Assembly: GCF_030053775.1 (NCBI RefSeq)
Contig: NZ_CP125669.1
Coordinates: 3,095,962 to 3,159,961, forward strand
Source: Acinetobacter corruptisaponis
GTDB taxonomy: Bacteria > Pseudomonadota > Gammaproteobacteria > Pseudomonadales > Moraxellaceae
Reading direction: 5' to 3'
DNA: 64,000 nucleotides
The position numbers and the translations under genes are program-made. This document shows positions 44,746 to 56,430 of the stretch, piece by piece. Below the pieces are notes generated by a model, which was given only the letters and a program-made list of their open reading frames with translations, did not search any database and was not told the origin of the DNA. The first letter of the stretch is position 1. Each line of letters opens with the position of its first letter.

Positions 44746-45080
44746 ATAGAATTACTGAACACTTCAGTAAAATAATAAAATGTTGTTGTGTTAATAAAAA
44801 TATTATTTTATGTGACTTGTATCAATAAAAATTTGATAAAATTTCAACTTTCAGATATATGGTTGTCGGGCAAAAAAGCAGATAAATGGCTGATATTAAA
44901 AATAGAAAAGATGGGTTTTATCTGTATGTTCAGGATCAAATCAGGTTTTTTTAGAACGATTGGCTTAAAAAGCAATAAAATTGTCAGACAATGATATAGA
45001 ATTTATACAGCGAGATCAGTTAAAACAAAAAAGCGCAAACAGCATTGGACAATGCGTATAACAAAGATAGCGAGGGGCTC
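44746..45080. other. Intergenic region upstream of the GntR gene
   Basis: 335 AT-rich bases between divergent genes. A short open stretch at 44788-44994 has no ribosome site or protein-like composition. The notable element is the GntR-type dyad at 44981-44991. Confidence 0.6.
44981..44991. promoter_or_regulatory. Candidate FadR-type GntR operator
   Basis: TTGTCAGACAA is a perfect dyad that fits the FadR/FCD-subfamily consensus TNGTNNNACNA. It lies 90 bases before the start of the GntR gene and overlaps a possible -35 (TTGTCA), consistent with autoregulation. Confidence 0.55.
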
Positions 45081-45776
45081 ATGAATCTCGAAGAGGCTGA
45101 TAGTCTTTCTGAACAGATTGCAAAATACATTAGTGAACAAATTATTAGCGGCGAGCTGGTTGAAGGCGAACGTATTCAGGAGCTGCGCATTGCGAAAGAG
45201 TTGGATGTCAGCCGTGGCTCTGTCCGTGAAGCATTGTTGTTGCTGGAACGTACTTATTTAATTGAAATTTTTCCACGCCGTGGCGCAATTGTCTCTGAAA
45301 TGTCGGCCCAGCAGGTCAAGGCACTGTTTGACACCAATGTGATGGTGTTGGGGCATATTGTGCAGCGGATTAGTGAGACCTGGCGGGTCAATGAGGCGGA
45401 GCAGCTACAGGCCTTGTTAGACCAACTGGTGGAGTTTGTCCGTGCTGGGGATATTGAGAAGTTTTATGATGCCATCTTTAAATATCTGGCTGAACAGCAC
45501 GAGATGGTGGCGAATCCCTACATGATGCAGTTCTACAAGGAACTGTTGCCATCGTTACGCCGTAGCTATTTTTTAACCTTAAACACCTCACGTCGCGAGC
45601 TACAGGAGTCGTTTACCCTGTTCAAGCTGGTGATTGATGCTATTTTGATCCGAAAATCACAACAAGCCGCTTTATTTATGGAAGATTTTTGTCGACACTT
45701 GCGCAACCTTGTGTTGGAATCTCTGACACGTATGAAACAGATTGAATTGGCTTGGGCAAGACGCTCACGCCGCTAA
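45081..45776 (+). CDS. GntR-family (FadR/FCD) transcriptional regulator
   Basis: 231 residues from the ATG at 45081, six bases after GAGGGG; the frame extends 12 codons further up. N-terminal winged HTH: SEQIAKYISEQIISGELVEGERIQELRIAKELDVSRGSVREALLLLER (about residues 10-57). The C-terminal all-helical FCD ligand domain runs about 80-225. Ligand unknown. It lies 24 bases before smc and may be co-transcribed with it. Confidence 0.9.
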   Translation: MNLEEADSLSEQIAKYISEQIISGELVEGERIQELRIAKELDVSRGSVREALLLLERTYLIEIFPRRGAIVSEMSAQQVKALFDTNVMVLGHIVQRISETWRVNEAEQLQALLDQLVEFVRAGDIEKFYDAIFKYLAEQHEMVANPYMMQFYKELLPSLRRSYFLTLNTSRRELQESFTLFKLVIDAILIRKSQQAALFMEDFCRHLRNLVLESLTRMKQIELAWARRSRR

Positions 45777-45800
45777 TTTTTTAGGTCAAAACACGGCGTT

Positions 45801-48800
45801 ATGCGTTTAAGCAGTTTAAAACTTTCAGGCTTTAAATCTTTTGCCGATAGTACCACTTTAAATTTTAAGGCCAACCGTACTGCGGTCGTTGGTCCAAACG
45901 GTTGCGGTAAATCCAATGTCATTGATGCCATTCGCTGGGTGATGGGTGAATCCAGTGCACGCCAGTTGCGTGGTGGCAGCATGCAGGATGTGATTTTCAC
46001 AGGAACATCCAAGCGTAAACCTGTCGGTGTGGCGAGTGTGGAACTTCGTTTTGACAATACCTATGGCAAGTTGGGTGGCGCTTATAATGCCTATAACGAG
46101 CTTGCGGTGCGTCGTCAAGTTACGCGTGAAGGCAAGTCTGAATATTTCTTAAATGGCACACGTTGCCGCCGTCGTGACATTACCGATATTTTTCTGGGTA
46201 CAGGTTTAGGGCCACGTTCTTATGCGGTGATTGAGCAGGGCATGATTAACCGTCTGGTTGATGCCAAGCCTGAAGAAATGCGGGTGTTTATTGAAGAAGC
46301 CGCTGGGGTTTCCCGTTATCAGGCACGCCGCCGTGAAACCTTACAGCATCTGGAACATACCGAACAAAATCTGGCACGTCTGGAAGATATTGCGGTAGAG
46401 CTGAAATCACAGCTCAGAACACTCAAGCGCCAATCTGAAGCAGCAATTCAATACAAAACTTTAGAAAGCCAAATCCGAACCTTAAAAATCGAAATCCTTT
46501 CGTTCCAAGCCAATCAGAGCCAAAAGCTACAACAAAAATATACGGTTGAAATGACCACGTTAGGTGAACAATTTAAGTTGGTTCGTTCAGAGTCACATAC
46601 GATTGAACATGATCTTGAAGCCACAAGTGCCTTATTCCAGCGGTTGATTCAGCAGTCTTCACCATTGCAACAGGAGTGGCAACAGGCTGAGAAGAAACTG
46701 GCTGAATTGAAAATGACGCTGGAGCAAAAACAGAGTTTATTCCAGCAAAACAGCAGCAGCTTGGTTCAGCTTGAGCAGCAAAAACTACAAACCAAGGAAC
46801 GTTTGCAGTTATCCGAGTTGCAGGTTGAAACCTTAACCATGCAGTTTGATGAGCAAAATGAGCAATTGCTTGAGCTGGAACAGCAGACCCAAGCCGCCGA
46901 GCAGAATTTTACCGATATTCAGGCACAGCAAAAGCAGGCACAACAGCAATTTGAACAGCTTAAAACCCAAGTTGAAAAGCAGCAACAACAAAAGCTGCAA
47001 ATGGCGGCACAGATTGAGCAACTAAGCAAAAATGTACTGCGGATTGAACAGCAAAAGCAGACCTTGCAAACGCAAAGCAGCCAGATTCGTGCTCAGGTTC
47101 AGGATGATGAACAGGTGCAGTTGGAACAATTACAGCAGCAGTTGCAACAAGAGATTGTTGAACTGGAAACTAAAATTGAGCAGTTACAGCAGGATGTACA
47201 AACCCAGCAGGATCAGCAACAGTTAAACAAGACTGATGTACAGAGTTTAAAAACAGAGATTCAGGTGTTATTGGCTGAACAAAAGAACCTGAATCAATTG
47301 GTGGCAAAGCAAAGTCCCAAACAGAACCAAGATATCGTTCGATTGATGCAAAACTTGCGTTTAACTGCTCAAGGTAAAACACATGCTGCCATCATTGAAA
47401 AGTTTTTAGCAAAGTGGTTACAGGCTCAACTTGTAGAACATGAGCAATCATTTCAAGAGGGTGTTGCTCGCCAATTAAAATCATCTGAACAGCAACAGAG
47501 TCAAATTAACCATTTGGCTTGTTTGAGTGCATGGATTGAAACACCACAAGCTTCACTGTGGGCAAATGTAGCTGTGGCAGAAAATTTGGCAACGGCACTG
47601 CGTCATCAGGTGGAACTAAACCAAGCACAATCCATTTTAACGCTGGATGGTTATCATGTTGGTGCAGATTGGGTGATTGGTCTGCACTATGATGAAGAGA
47701 GTCAGATTGCGCAAGGGATGCTTAGTCATCAAGTACGTTTAGAGGAAATTGAGCAACAACTGGCACAGAAACAGCCACAGTTGCTTGATCTGGAAAACCA
47801 GTTTTCACAACAACAGCAAAATGTGCAACAGCAGCAACACAGCCTGCAACAACAGCAACAGAGTTTGAAGCAGAAGCAAAAGGAGCTGCAACAGCTGGAT
47901 GTACAAATTGCAAAGTTGCAAAGTACCGCACAGGCATTTGTGTTGCAGCAACAGCAACTGGCAGATCAACTGAAACAGCTCGATGTCCAGCTTGAAGAAG
48001 ATGCCATGCAGCGGGATGATCTGGAAATTGATTTACATGCACTGGCACTAAAACTCGAAGCAGTATTGCCAAATTATAAAACCTTGCAGTTTCAGGTCGA
48101 AAATTTAAATGAACAACTGGATGAGCAGCAGCAACAGTTGACTCAACAGCAACAGCAACGTGAAAATCTGCGCCGTCAGACTTCTCAAGCCAATCAGCAA
48201 ATTGAGTTACTGGAAAAAGATATTTCATTCCTGAAAACGCAGTATCGACAAATTATTGAACAGATTGAGCAGGCGAAGAAATTTGTTGACCCAATTCAAC
48301 TGGAATTACCAAATCTGGAATCACAATTCCAAGAGCAATTCCAGCAAACTGAAAAATTGCAAAAAACATGGAATGAATGGCAACTTGAATTGAATCAGGT
48401 ACAGGAAAAGCAGCAGCAACTGACTGAACAGCGCCATCAGGCACAGCAAAAAGATGAGCAGGTACGTGAGCAACTGGAACAGAAACGTTTGGCGTGGCAG
48501 GCGGCTAAATCAGATCGCGAGCATTATCTGGACCAGCTTAAAGAACTCAATGCAGAAGCTTTGTCTGACCTGACGATTGAAATTAAGGATCATCAGCAGA
48601 AACTAGAAAAAGCACAGCAACAATTTGAAAAAATTGGTGCGGTCAACTTGGCGGCGTCGCAGGAATATGAAGAAGTGTCACAGCGTTTTGATGAACTCAG
48701 TCATCAAATGCAGGACCTGCAAAATACTGTCGATCAGCTCAAAGATGCCATGAAGAGTATTGATCAGGAAACGCGTAAGTTATTTATGACTACATTTGAC

Positions 48801-49250
48801 AAGGTGAATCAAGAGCTGCAACTGTTGTTCCCGAAAGTGTTTAATGGTGGTGAGGCGACCCTAAGCCTTGAGGATGACTGGCAGTCTGGTGTGAAATTAA
48901 TGGCGCGTCCGCCAGGTAAACGTAACAGTTCTCTGGCATTATTGTCAGGTGGTGAAAAGGCCCTAACGGCACTGGCTTTGGTGTTTGCCATCTTTAGGCT
49001 GAACCCTGCGCCTTTCTGTGTATTGGATGAGGTGGATGCACCACTGGATGATGCCAACGTGCAGCGGTATTGTAATTTGGTAAAAGAGCTTTCTGAACAA
49101 GTGCAATTCATTTACATTACACATAATAAATTGGCAATGACAATGGCAACTGATTTACTTGGAGTGACCATGCCAGAGCCAGGCACATCAAAATTAGTGA
49201 CTGTGGATTTAGAACAGGCAAAAGAATACGGGTTAGTTGCGGAGTCCTAG
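45801..49250 (+). CDS. smc: Chromosome segregation ATPase SMC
   Basis: 1149 residues. N-terminal head with Walker A GPNGCGKSNVIDAI (about residues 32-45), a long coiled coil, a hinge near 500-640, the second coil, and a C-terminal head with signature LSGGEKALTALALVFAI (about 1052-1068) and Walker B CVLDEVDAPLDD (about 1076-1087). Both coils are unusually glutamine-rich (long Q runs near residues 390-490 and 660-800). It condenses the chromosome with ScpAB. The stop is two bases before the zipA start. Confidence 0.96.
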   Translation: MRLSSLKLSGFKSFADSTTLNFKANRTAVVGPNGCGKSNVIDAIRWVMGESSARQLRGGSMQDVIFTGTSKRKPVGVASVELRFDNTYGKLGGAYNAYNELAVRRQVTREGKSEYFLNGTRCRRRDITDIFLGTGLGPRSYAVIEQGMINRLVDAKPEEMRVFIEEAAGVSRYQARRRETLQHLEHTEQNLARLEDIAVELKSQLRTLKRQSEAAIQYKTLESQIRTLKIEILSFQANQSQKLQQKYTVEMTTLGEQFKLVRSESHTIEHDLEATSALFQRLIQQSSPLQQEWQQAEKKLAELKMTLEQKQSLFQQNSSSLVQLEQQKLQTKERLQLSELQVETLTMQFDEQNEQLLELEQQTQAAEQNFTDIQAQQKQAQQQFEQLKTQVEKQQQQKLQMAAQIEQLSKNVLRIEQQKQTLQTQSSQIRAQVQDDEQVQLEQLQQQLQQEIVELETKIEQLQQDVQTQQDQQQLNKTDVQSLKTEIQVLLAEQKNLNQLVAKQSPKQNQDIVRLMQNLRLTAQGKTHAAIIEKFLAKWLQAQLVEHEQSFQEGVARQLKSSEQQQSQINHLACLSAWIETPQASLWANVAVAENLATALRHQVELNQAQSILTLDGYHVGADWVIGLHYDEESQIAQGMLSHQVRLEEIEQQLAQKQPQLLDLENQFSQQQQNVQQQQHSLQQQQQSLKQKQKELQQLDVQIAKLQSTAQAFVLQQQQLADQLKQLDVQLEEDAMQRDDLEIDLHALALKLEAVLPNYKTLQFQVENLNEQLDEQQQQLTQQQQQRENLRRQTSQANQQIELLEKDISFLKTQYRQIIEQIEQAKKFVDPIQLELPNLESQFQEQFQQTEKLQKTWNEWQLELNQVQEKQQQLTEQRHQAQQKDEQVREQLEQKRLAWQAAKSDREHYLDQLKELNAEALSDLTIEIKDHQQKLEKAQQQFEKIGAVNLAASQEYEEVSQRFDELSHQMQDLQNTVDQLKDAMKSIDQETRKLFMTTFDKVNQELQLLFPKVFNGGEATLSLEDDWQSGVKLMARPPGKRNSSLALLSGGEKALTALALVFAIFRLNPAPFCVLDEVDAPLDDANVQRYCNLVKELSEQVQFIYITHNKLAMTMATDLLGVTMPEPGTSKLVTVDLEQAKEYGLVAES

Positions 49251-49251
49251 T

Positions 49252-50280
49252 ATGGAAATGAATACAATAATAGGCATTGTTGTCGCCGTTGTGATTATGC
49301 TCGTTGGTTTGATCATGATTTTAAGAAAACCAAAACCAGTTGAGCCATCACTGGAAGCGGATTTACATATTAATCCTGAAAGTCAGCAGCCTGTGATTCC
49401 TCGTCACGTACGGGATCAGATTTTGCAAAATGATGTGGTCACCGCTGCAACCGACCGTGTTGAGCCAAGTTTTAAAACAGCACTGATTGAGGCTGAACCT
49501 CTAGTTGAAACACCTGTGCAGGCAGTTGCAGTTGAGGAAAAAACAGAAGAAACAATCAGTGAAGATACTGTGGTTGAGTCGACAGTGCAAGTTGGGACCA
49601 GTACGGAGAGTGAGGTCGTAACATCTGAGCCACAAGTTGAAGATGCAACAGCAGCATTGGAAAATCCAGAAAAAACTGAAGAAAATGAAGTTGAGGAAAG
49701 TGGCACTCAAGAAAGCAAGGCTGAATCAGAACTTAGCCTGAATCCAAATATTGAAACAGTTGAGATTGCTGAGTTTGATGGCGAAAGTAATATTCTGGAT
49801 GTGCATCTGCATGAGCAGCAACGCTATGATGATGAAAGTGCGTTGGCAACAGCGGAACAGATCATCGCACTCAATGTTTATCCAAATCCACGTCGTGCCT
49901 TGTCGGGCGATAAGGCATTAAAGGTATTGCTGAAATATGGCCTGCGTTTTGGTGAAATGTCATGTTTCCATCGTTATGAAAACACCGATGAGCCAAGTGC
50001 ATTGATGTTTTCGGTACTGCGTGTGACTGATAATGGCCCAGCGGGTTTTGACCTGGAAACATTGTCTGCGGAACAGGTGCAGGGTCTGGCATTTTTCCTT
50101 GCATTGCCAAACAGCAAGGCGGTGACAGGCTATGACATGATGACCAGTATCGCAGGCTTAATTGCGCGTGAGATTGATGGTAAAGTCTACGATGAAAACA
50201 ATCTTGAATTCACGCCGCAGTTGAAAGAGCATTGGCGTCATCATGTGATTGATTATCGTCCAAATCAAGCAACGGTTTAA
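49252..50280 (+). CDS. zipA: Cell division protein ZipA
   Basis: 342 residues. One N-terminal membrane helix (about residues 4-24), a basic patch, an acidic Glu/Val/Thr-rich linker (about 40-180), and the FtsZ-binding ZipA C-terminal domain (about 200-335: NVYPNPRRALSGDKALKVLLKYGLRFGEMSCFHRY...). It anchors the Z-ring to the inner membrane. ATG directly after the smc stop (TAGTATG), so translation is coupled. Normally followed by ligA, as here. Confidence 0.95.
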   Translation: MEMNTIIGIVVAVVIMLVGLIMILRKPKPVEPSLEADLHINPESQQPVIPRHVRDQILQNDVVTAATDRVEPSFKTALIEAEPLVETPVQAVAVEEKTEETISEDTVVESTVQVGTSTESEVVTSEPQVEDATAALENPEKTEENEVEESGTQESKAESELSLNPNIETVEIAEFDGESNILDVHLHEQQRYDDESALATAEQIIALNVYPNPRRALSGDKALKVLLKYGLRFGEMSCFHRYENTDEPSALMFSVLRVTDNGPAGFDLETLSAEQVQGLAFFLALPNSKAVTGYDMMTSIAGLIAREIDGKVYDENNLEFTPQLKEHWRHHVIDYRPNQATV

Positions 50281-50314
50281 TCAATCTTTTATAATAAATT
50301 CAGTAAAAGTTATA

Positions 50315-50335
50315 GGGCGGTTTTCCGCCCTTTTA
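50315..50335 (+). terminator. Terminator of smc-zipA
   Basis: GGGCGG (50315-50320), TTTT loop, CCGCCC (50325-50330), then TTTTA. Confidence 0.85.
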
Positions 50336-50350
50336 TATGGTGAAATTTAA

Positions 50351-51568
<1,218 letters not shown>

Positions 51569-51579
51569 GGGTAGCAGTA

Positions 51580-53523
51580 ATGTCTAACTATAAATTTAAC
51601 GACAACCAAATCGCCATTATTGAAAAGCTCGAGCTTAATTTAAGTATAGACGATGTAGAGAAACTCTTTTTTTCAAATAATCACAGTTGGGAAGAGTTGG
51701 AAATATTGCTTAAAGTTGCTAATGCTCTTTACAGATCCGGTTATCCGATTATTGAAGATAAGCAGTATGATGAATATCTTAACTACTTCAAAACTCTTGA
51801 TCCAGAGAACCCATTCTTATTAAGTGTAGAGCCTGAAGTTTTAATCGATAGTAAGACTGTTCCACTTCCAAAGAAAATGCTTTCTACCGATAAAGCATAT
51901 TCTTTGGAAGAAATTAAAAAATGGACGGAAAGGATTACTAAAGCCGCTTCAGAAATTGAATTTGATCAAAATTTGATTGAGATTAAGGTTACACCAAAAC
52001 TTGATGGTTATGCTGCTTATGATGATGGTACAACTCTCTACACCCGAGGTGATGGGACAAGAGGTCAAGATATTACTCGTGCATTTGAACGAGGACTTAA
52101 AGTAGCAAAAAATGCAGGAAGAGGTTTAGGCCCTGGCGAAATCGTAATCAAGAAAAGTTACTTTAATAGGGTGTTGATAGAAAAGTTTGAAAACTCACGC
52201 AATATCCAAGCAGCAATTATCGCTGAAAAGAAAGTTGATGAAGATGTCCAAAAGGCAATTGATAAAGGTGTCTGTGTCTTCTACCCTTTTTCACTATTAG
52301 ATAACTGGACGGGAAGTATTGAAGAGTTATTGTCAAACTTTGAGAGTATTCTTGAAAGTATGTGGAACTCAGTTGATTTTGATATTGATGGATTAGTCTT
52401 AGAAACTACAAATGCACCGATCAAAGAGCATATGGGCTCTACGAGAAAGTTTCATAGGTGGCAAATTGCTTTTAAAGTGAACGATGAATCGGCTGAAGTT
52501 GAAGTATTAAAAGTTGTTCCTCAGACCTCAAGGACTGGTCGAGTTTCACCAGTAGCTGAATTGGTTCCGACAAAACTTAGTGGGGCTACTTTAAGCAGAG
52601 TAACTGTTCACCACTATCATATGGTGAAGACAAATGGAGTTGGTCCTGGCGCAATCATTAAGCTAGTCAGAAGTGGCTTAGTTATTCCAAAAATTGAACA
52701 AGTTATTAAACCAGCAGAGCCAGAATTACCTGAAAATTGTCCTAGTTGTGGTGCTCATCTTATTTGGGAAGGCGATCATTTGATATGCCCGAATAAGTCA
52801 GACTGTCCAGCCCAAACCGAAAATACACTGATTCATTTTTTTAAAACATTGGGTAATGTAGATGGCTTTGGGCCAAAGGTGATTGAAAAAATAACCAATC
52901 AAGGTATTAAGCATATCCACGAAATCTATCAGATTCCTAAGCATCAATTTGTAGAGTTTGGATTTGGAGATAAAACGTCACAGAATCTTATTGATCAACT
53001 CCAAGCAAGTAGACAGATTGAAATAGAGGATTGGAGGTTTCTTGCTGCATTTGGAGTTACCCGATTAGCTGGCGGAAACTGTGAAAGATTACTTCAGCAT
53101 CATGCCATTGCTGAAGTTTTTGAAATATCGGTCGAGGACTTGGTTAAAATAGATGGGTTTGCACAATTAAGTGCAGAAGCTATTGTTGAAGGTCTAGCAA
53201 ATGTGAAAGAAGAGTTTTTTAAAGTATATAACCTAGGTTTCAATTTAAGTATTACGTCCAAGGAGTCTGATAGAGAGCGTTCAGATTCTCCTATAGCTGG
53301 ATCACTTATTGTATTTACTGGTTCGATGCAACAAGGTTCCCGTAGCGATATGGAAAAGCATGCGAAAGCACTTGGGGCTAACGTGGCTAAATCGGTTACT
53401 GGTAAAACTACCTATCTAGTAACTGGCGACAAGGTCGGTGAAACTAAGATTATTGCAGCTCGTGATAAAGGCGTTAAAGTATTGACTGAACAGGAATACC
53501 TTAAATTAATTGGGGAACTTTAG
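51580..53523 (+). CDS. Complete divergent NAD+-dependent DNA ligase
   Basis: 647 residues with all LigA domains: Ia remnant (LYRSGYPIIEDKQYDEY, about residues 50-66), adenylation domain with catalytic KLDG (Lys140) and TRGDGTRGQDIT (about 154-165), FDIDGLVLE, OB-fold (TSRTGRVSPVAELVPTKLSGATLSR), a four-Cys zinc finger (CPSCGAHLIW...CPNKSDCPA, about 387-408), helix-hairpin-helix repeats (about 420-555) and a C-terminal BRCT (about 568-647). It is strongly diverged from the truncated ligA next door, especially in domain Ia. Starts 11 bases after that gene, with AAGGG before the ATG. AT-rich. It probably provides the cell's NAD+ ligase activity in place of ligA. Confidence 0.88.
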   Translation: MSNYKFNDNQIAIIEKLELNLSIDDVEKLFFSNNHSWEELEILLKVANALYRSGYPIIEDKQYDEYLNYFKTLDPENPFLLSVEPEVLIDSKTVPLPKKMLSTDKAYSLEEIKKWTERITKAASEIEFDQNLIEIKVTPKLDGYAAYDDGTTLYTRGDGTRGQDITRAFERGLKVAKNAGRGLGPGEIVIKKSYFNRVLIEKFENSRNIQAAIIAEKKVDEDVQKAIDKGVCVFYPFSLLDNWTGSIEELLSNFESILESMWNSVDFDIDGLVLETTNAPIKEHMGSTRKFHRWQIAFKVNDESAEVEVLKVVPQTSRTGRVSPVAELVPTKLSGATLSRVTVHHYHMVKTNGVGPGAIIKLVRSGLVIPKIEQVIKPAEPELPENCPSCGAHLIWEGDHLICPNKSDCPAQTENTLIHFFKTLGNVDGFGPKVIEKITNQGIKHIHEIYQIPKHQFVEFGFGDKTSQNLIDQLQASRQIEIEDWRFLAAFGVTRLAGGNCERLLQHHAIAEVFEISVEDLVKIDGFAQLSAEAIVEGLANVKEEFFKVYNLGFNLSITSKESDRERSDSPIAGSLIVFTGSMQQGSRSDMEKHAKALGANVAKSVTGKTTYLVTGDKVGETKIIAARDKGVKVLTEQEYLKLIGEL

Positions 53524-53608
53524 AAAGCGGCTCATTGCTAAAAGCCAGTCGCGAATAGGCATACGCTGGTGGACAACCAATAAACGAATTAAAAGCAGGA
53601 ATTAACAA

Positions 53609-55168
53609 ATGACAAGTTTACAACAACGTGCCGAACTTCAACGCCAAATATGGGCGATTGCCAACGATGTTCGAGGCTCAGTGGATGGCTGGGATTTTAA
53701 ACAATATGTACTGGGTACGCTGTTCTACCGTTTTATCAGTGAAAACTTTGTCAACTACATCACTGGCGGTGATGAGAGCGTTAATTATGCGGCCATGTCT
53801 GACGATGATGAAAACATCAAGTTTGCTAAAGAAGATGCCATTAAAACCAAGGGCTATTTTCTTTACCCTAGCCAGTTGTTTAGCAATGTGGCGGCTAATG
53901 CACACAAAAACGAAAATTTAAATACGGATTTGGCCGCTATTTTTGCTGCAATCGAAAACTCAGCCAATGGCTACGATTCAGAAAAAGACATCAAAGGCTT
54001 GTTTGCGGATTTTGATACGACCAGTAATCGTCTGGGTAATACGGTAGAGGCAAAAAACAAACGCTTGGCAGCCGTGTTAAAAGGCGTGGCAGGTTTAACC
54101 TTCGGTAATTTTGAAGACAACCAAATTGATTTATTCGGTGATGCCTACGAGTTCCTGATTTCAAACTATGCCGCCAATGCGGGTAAATCAGGTGGTGAAT
54201 TTTTCACCCCTCAGCACGTTTCAAAATTGATCGCGCAGTTGGCCATGCACGGCCAAACCAGTGTCAATAAAATCTATGACCCTGCGGCGGGTTCGGGCTC
54301 GTTGCTGTTACAAGCTAAAAAGCACTTCGATGCGCATATCATTGAAGATGGCTTTTTTGGCCAAGAGCTCAACCACACCACCTACAACTTAGCGCGTATG
54401 AACATGTTTTTGCATAACATTAACTACGACAAGTTTAATATTCAGTTGGGTGATACCTTAACCGAACCGCACTTTTTAGATGACAAACCGTTTGATGCCA
54501 TTGTCTCAAACCCGCCTTATTCGGTGAAATGGATTGGTAGCGACGACCCAACCCTTATCAACGATGACCGGTTTGCGCCCGCTGGCGTATTGGCACCCAA
54601 ATCAAAAGCCGATTTTGCCTTTGTGCTTCATGCACTGAGTTACCTATCAAGCAAAGGTCGTGCAGCCATTGTTTGCTTCCCCGGTATTTTTTACCGTGGC
54701 GGTGCTGAGCAAAAGATTCGCCAATACCTTGTAGATAATAACTATGTGGAAACGGTAATTTCACTGGCACCTAACCTGTTCTTTGGCACCACCATTTCCG
54801 TGAATATTTTAGTTCTGTCTAAGCACAAAACTGACACCACCACCCAGTTTATCGATGCCAGCGGTTTGTTTAAAAAAGAAACCAATAACAACGTACTGAC
54901 TGAGCAGCACATTGAAGACATCATGAAAGTGTTTGCCAGCAAAGAGAACGTGGATCATTTTGCTAAATCGGTTGAATTGGAAATCATAGCAGGCAATAGC
55001 TACAACCTTTCGGTGAGCAGTTATGTAGAGTCCGAAGATACTCGTGAGTTAGTAGACATAAATAAGCTCAATGCTGAGCTTAAAATTACCGTTGCGAAAA
55101 TAGACCGACTTCGCAGTGATATTGATGCCATAGTTGCGGAAATTGACGGTGAGGAGGTTGAGGCATGA
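53609..55168 (+). CDS. hsdM: Type I restriction-modification methyltransferase subunit
   Basis: 519 residues, matching the EcoR124I/EcoprrI HsdM length of about 520. Helical N-terminal domain (about 1-150), then an adenine-N6 methylase with SAM motif [18 protein letters not shown] (about residues 224-240) and catalytic NPPYS (about 301-305), and a helical C-terminal extension. With HsdS it methylates the recognition site and forms the core of the restriction complex. Higher in GC than the ligase genes just upstream, pointing to a different origin. Overlaps hsdS by four bases (ATGA). Confidence 0.96.
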   Translation: MTSLQQRAELQRQIWAIANDVRGSVDGWDFKQYVLGTLFYRFISENFVNYITGGDESVNYAAMSDDDENIKFAKEDAIKTKGYFLYPSQLFSNVAANAHKNENLNTDLAAIFAAIENSANGYDSEKDIKGLFADFDTTSNRLGNTVEAKNKRLAAVLKGVAGLTFGNFEDNQIDLFGDAYEFLISNYAANAGKSGGEFFTPQHVSKLIAQLAMHGQTSVNKIYDPAAGSGSLLLQAKKHFDAHIIEDGFFGQELNHTTYNLARMNMFLHNINYDKFNIQLGDTLTEPHFLDDKPFDAIVSNPPYSVKWIGSDDPTLINDDRFAPAGVLAPKSKADFAFVLHALSYLSSKGRAAIVCFPGIFYRGGAEQKIRQYLVDNNYVETVISLAPNLFFGTTISVNILVLSKHKTDTTTQFIDASGLFKKETNNNVLTEQHIEDIMKVFASKENVDHFAKSVELEIIAGNSYNLSVSSYVESEDTRELVDINKLNAELKITVAKIDRLRSDIDAIVAEIDGEEVEA

Positions 55169-56430
55169 ACCATTTTAGCTATGTAGAGAAACTACTCGAT
55201 GGTGTTGAAGTGGTTTGGTTTCCGATCAGCGAAGTTACTGAGCGAACTACGAATATAAAGTGGCGTGAAACTTCTGAAAGCCATCAGTATATTGATCTAA
55301 CTTCAGTCAACGTTGATACAAAAAAAATAATAGAAACAACAGAGGTAAAAGCTAGCAATGCGCCCAGCCGTGCTCAAAAGCTTGTAAAAAAAGACGATGT
55401 ATTATTTGCAACAACTCGTCCAACACAAATGCGCTATTGCTTAATTGATGAGGAATATGATGGAGCAGTCGCGAGCACTGGATATTGTGTATTGCGAGTG
55501 AAAAGGGATGTGATTCTACCTAAGTGGATTTTGCATTTGATTTCCTCAAGTGATTTTAAAAAGTACCTTGAAGAGAATCAGAGTGGATCTGCATATCCAG
55601 CTATTTCTGATGCGAAAGTCAAAGACTTTAGTATCCCTATCCCATGCCCAGATAACCCAGAAAAATCACTGGCAATACAAGCTGAAATAGTGCGTATTCT
55701 GGACGCATTTACCGCTATGACCGCCGAGCTGACCGCCGAGCTGACCGCCGAGCTTAACATTCGGAAAAAACAATACAATTACTACCGAGACCAGTTGTTG
55801 AGTTTTGAAGAAGGTGACGTTGAGTGGAAGAATCTAGAGGATGTCGCTTCATTTAGGCGTGGCTCATTTCCTCAGCCATATGGAAACAGCGAGTGGTATG
55901 ACGGAGAGGGCTGCATGCCTTTCGTTCAGGTTGCTGATGTTGCTGATTTCGGCTTTACACTGCATCAAACGACGAAGCAGAAGATTTCCAAACTTGCACA
56001 GCCAAAAAGCATTTTCGTTGAAAAAGGCACGGTTGTCGTTTCTCTGCAAGGTACTATTGGACGCGTTGCTATCACCCAATACGACAGTTACGTGGATAGA
56101 ACTTTAGCAATATTTACCAGCTACAAAGAAGATATAAATAAAAAATATTTTGCACATCAGCTAAAAGCAAAATTTGATTTAGAAAAAGAGTTTGCAAGAG
56201 GAAGCACTTTGAAGACTATCACGAAGCAAGAGTTTTCAAAGTTCCAGATACCTATTCCACCAATTGAAGAACAAAACCGCATTGTGGCTCTTTTGGATAA
56301 GTTCGATACTTTGACTCATTCAATTAAACAAGGATTGCCCCGCGAAATCGAGCTGCGCCAAAAGCAATACGAGTATTATCGTGACCTGTTGTTGAGCTTC
56401 CCGAAATCTCATTCAGATGAGGCAGCTTAA
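55165..56430 (+). CDS. hsdS: Type I specificity subunit with triple TAEL spacer
   Basis: 421 residues: target-recognition domain 1 (about 1-160), central conserved region (LDAFTAM, then three TAEL units at residues 186-197, [17 protein letters not shown]), target-recognition domain 2 (about 215-365), and a C-terminal conserved helix ([23 protein letters not shown]) that mirrors the central one. Each TRD reads half of a bipartite site; the number of TAEL units sets the spacing between halves in the EcoR124 family. TRD1 is more AT-rich than the conserved parts, as expected of exchangeable TRDs. The stop overlaps the prrC start. Confidence 0.95.
   Translation: MNHFSYVEKLLDGVEVVWFPISEVTERTTNIKWRETSESHQYIDLTSVNVDTKKIIETTEVKASNAPSRAQKLVKKDDVLFATTRPTQMRYCLIDEEYDGAVASTGYCVLRVKRDVILPKWILHLISSSDFKKYLEENQSGSAYPAISDAKVKDFSIPIPCPDNPEKSLAIQAEIVRILDAFTAMTAELTAELTAELNIRKKQYNYYRDQLLSFEEGDVEWKNLEDVASFRRGSFPQPYGNSEWYDGEGCMPFVQVADVADFGFTLHQTTKQKISKLAQPKSIFVEKGTVVVSLQGTIGRVAITQYDSYVDRTLAIFTSYKEDINKKYFAHQLKAKFDLEKEFARGSTLKTITKQEFSKFQIPIPPIEEQNRIVALLDKFDTLTHSIKQGLPREIELRQKQYEYYRDLLLSFPKSHSDEAA
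55720..55755 (+). repeat. hsdS: Three 12-bp repeats encoding TAEL
   Basis: ACCGCCGAGCTG in three adjacent copies (the last ends CTT). In EcoR124I two copies give a 6-base and three copies (EcoR124II) a 7-base spacer in the DNA target. Confidence 0.95.

Noticed and set aside
44788..44994. 68-codon frame upstream of the GntR gene
   Set aside because: Its composition is that of AT-rich noncoding DNA, there is no ribosome site, and it overlaps the likely operator.
47722..48228. 168-codon frame antisense to smc
   Set aside because: It arises from the CAG/CAA-rich coiled-coil codons read in reverse (long A/V/H-rich peptide) and has no supporting signals.
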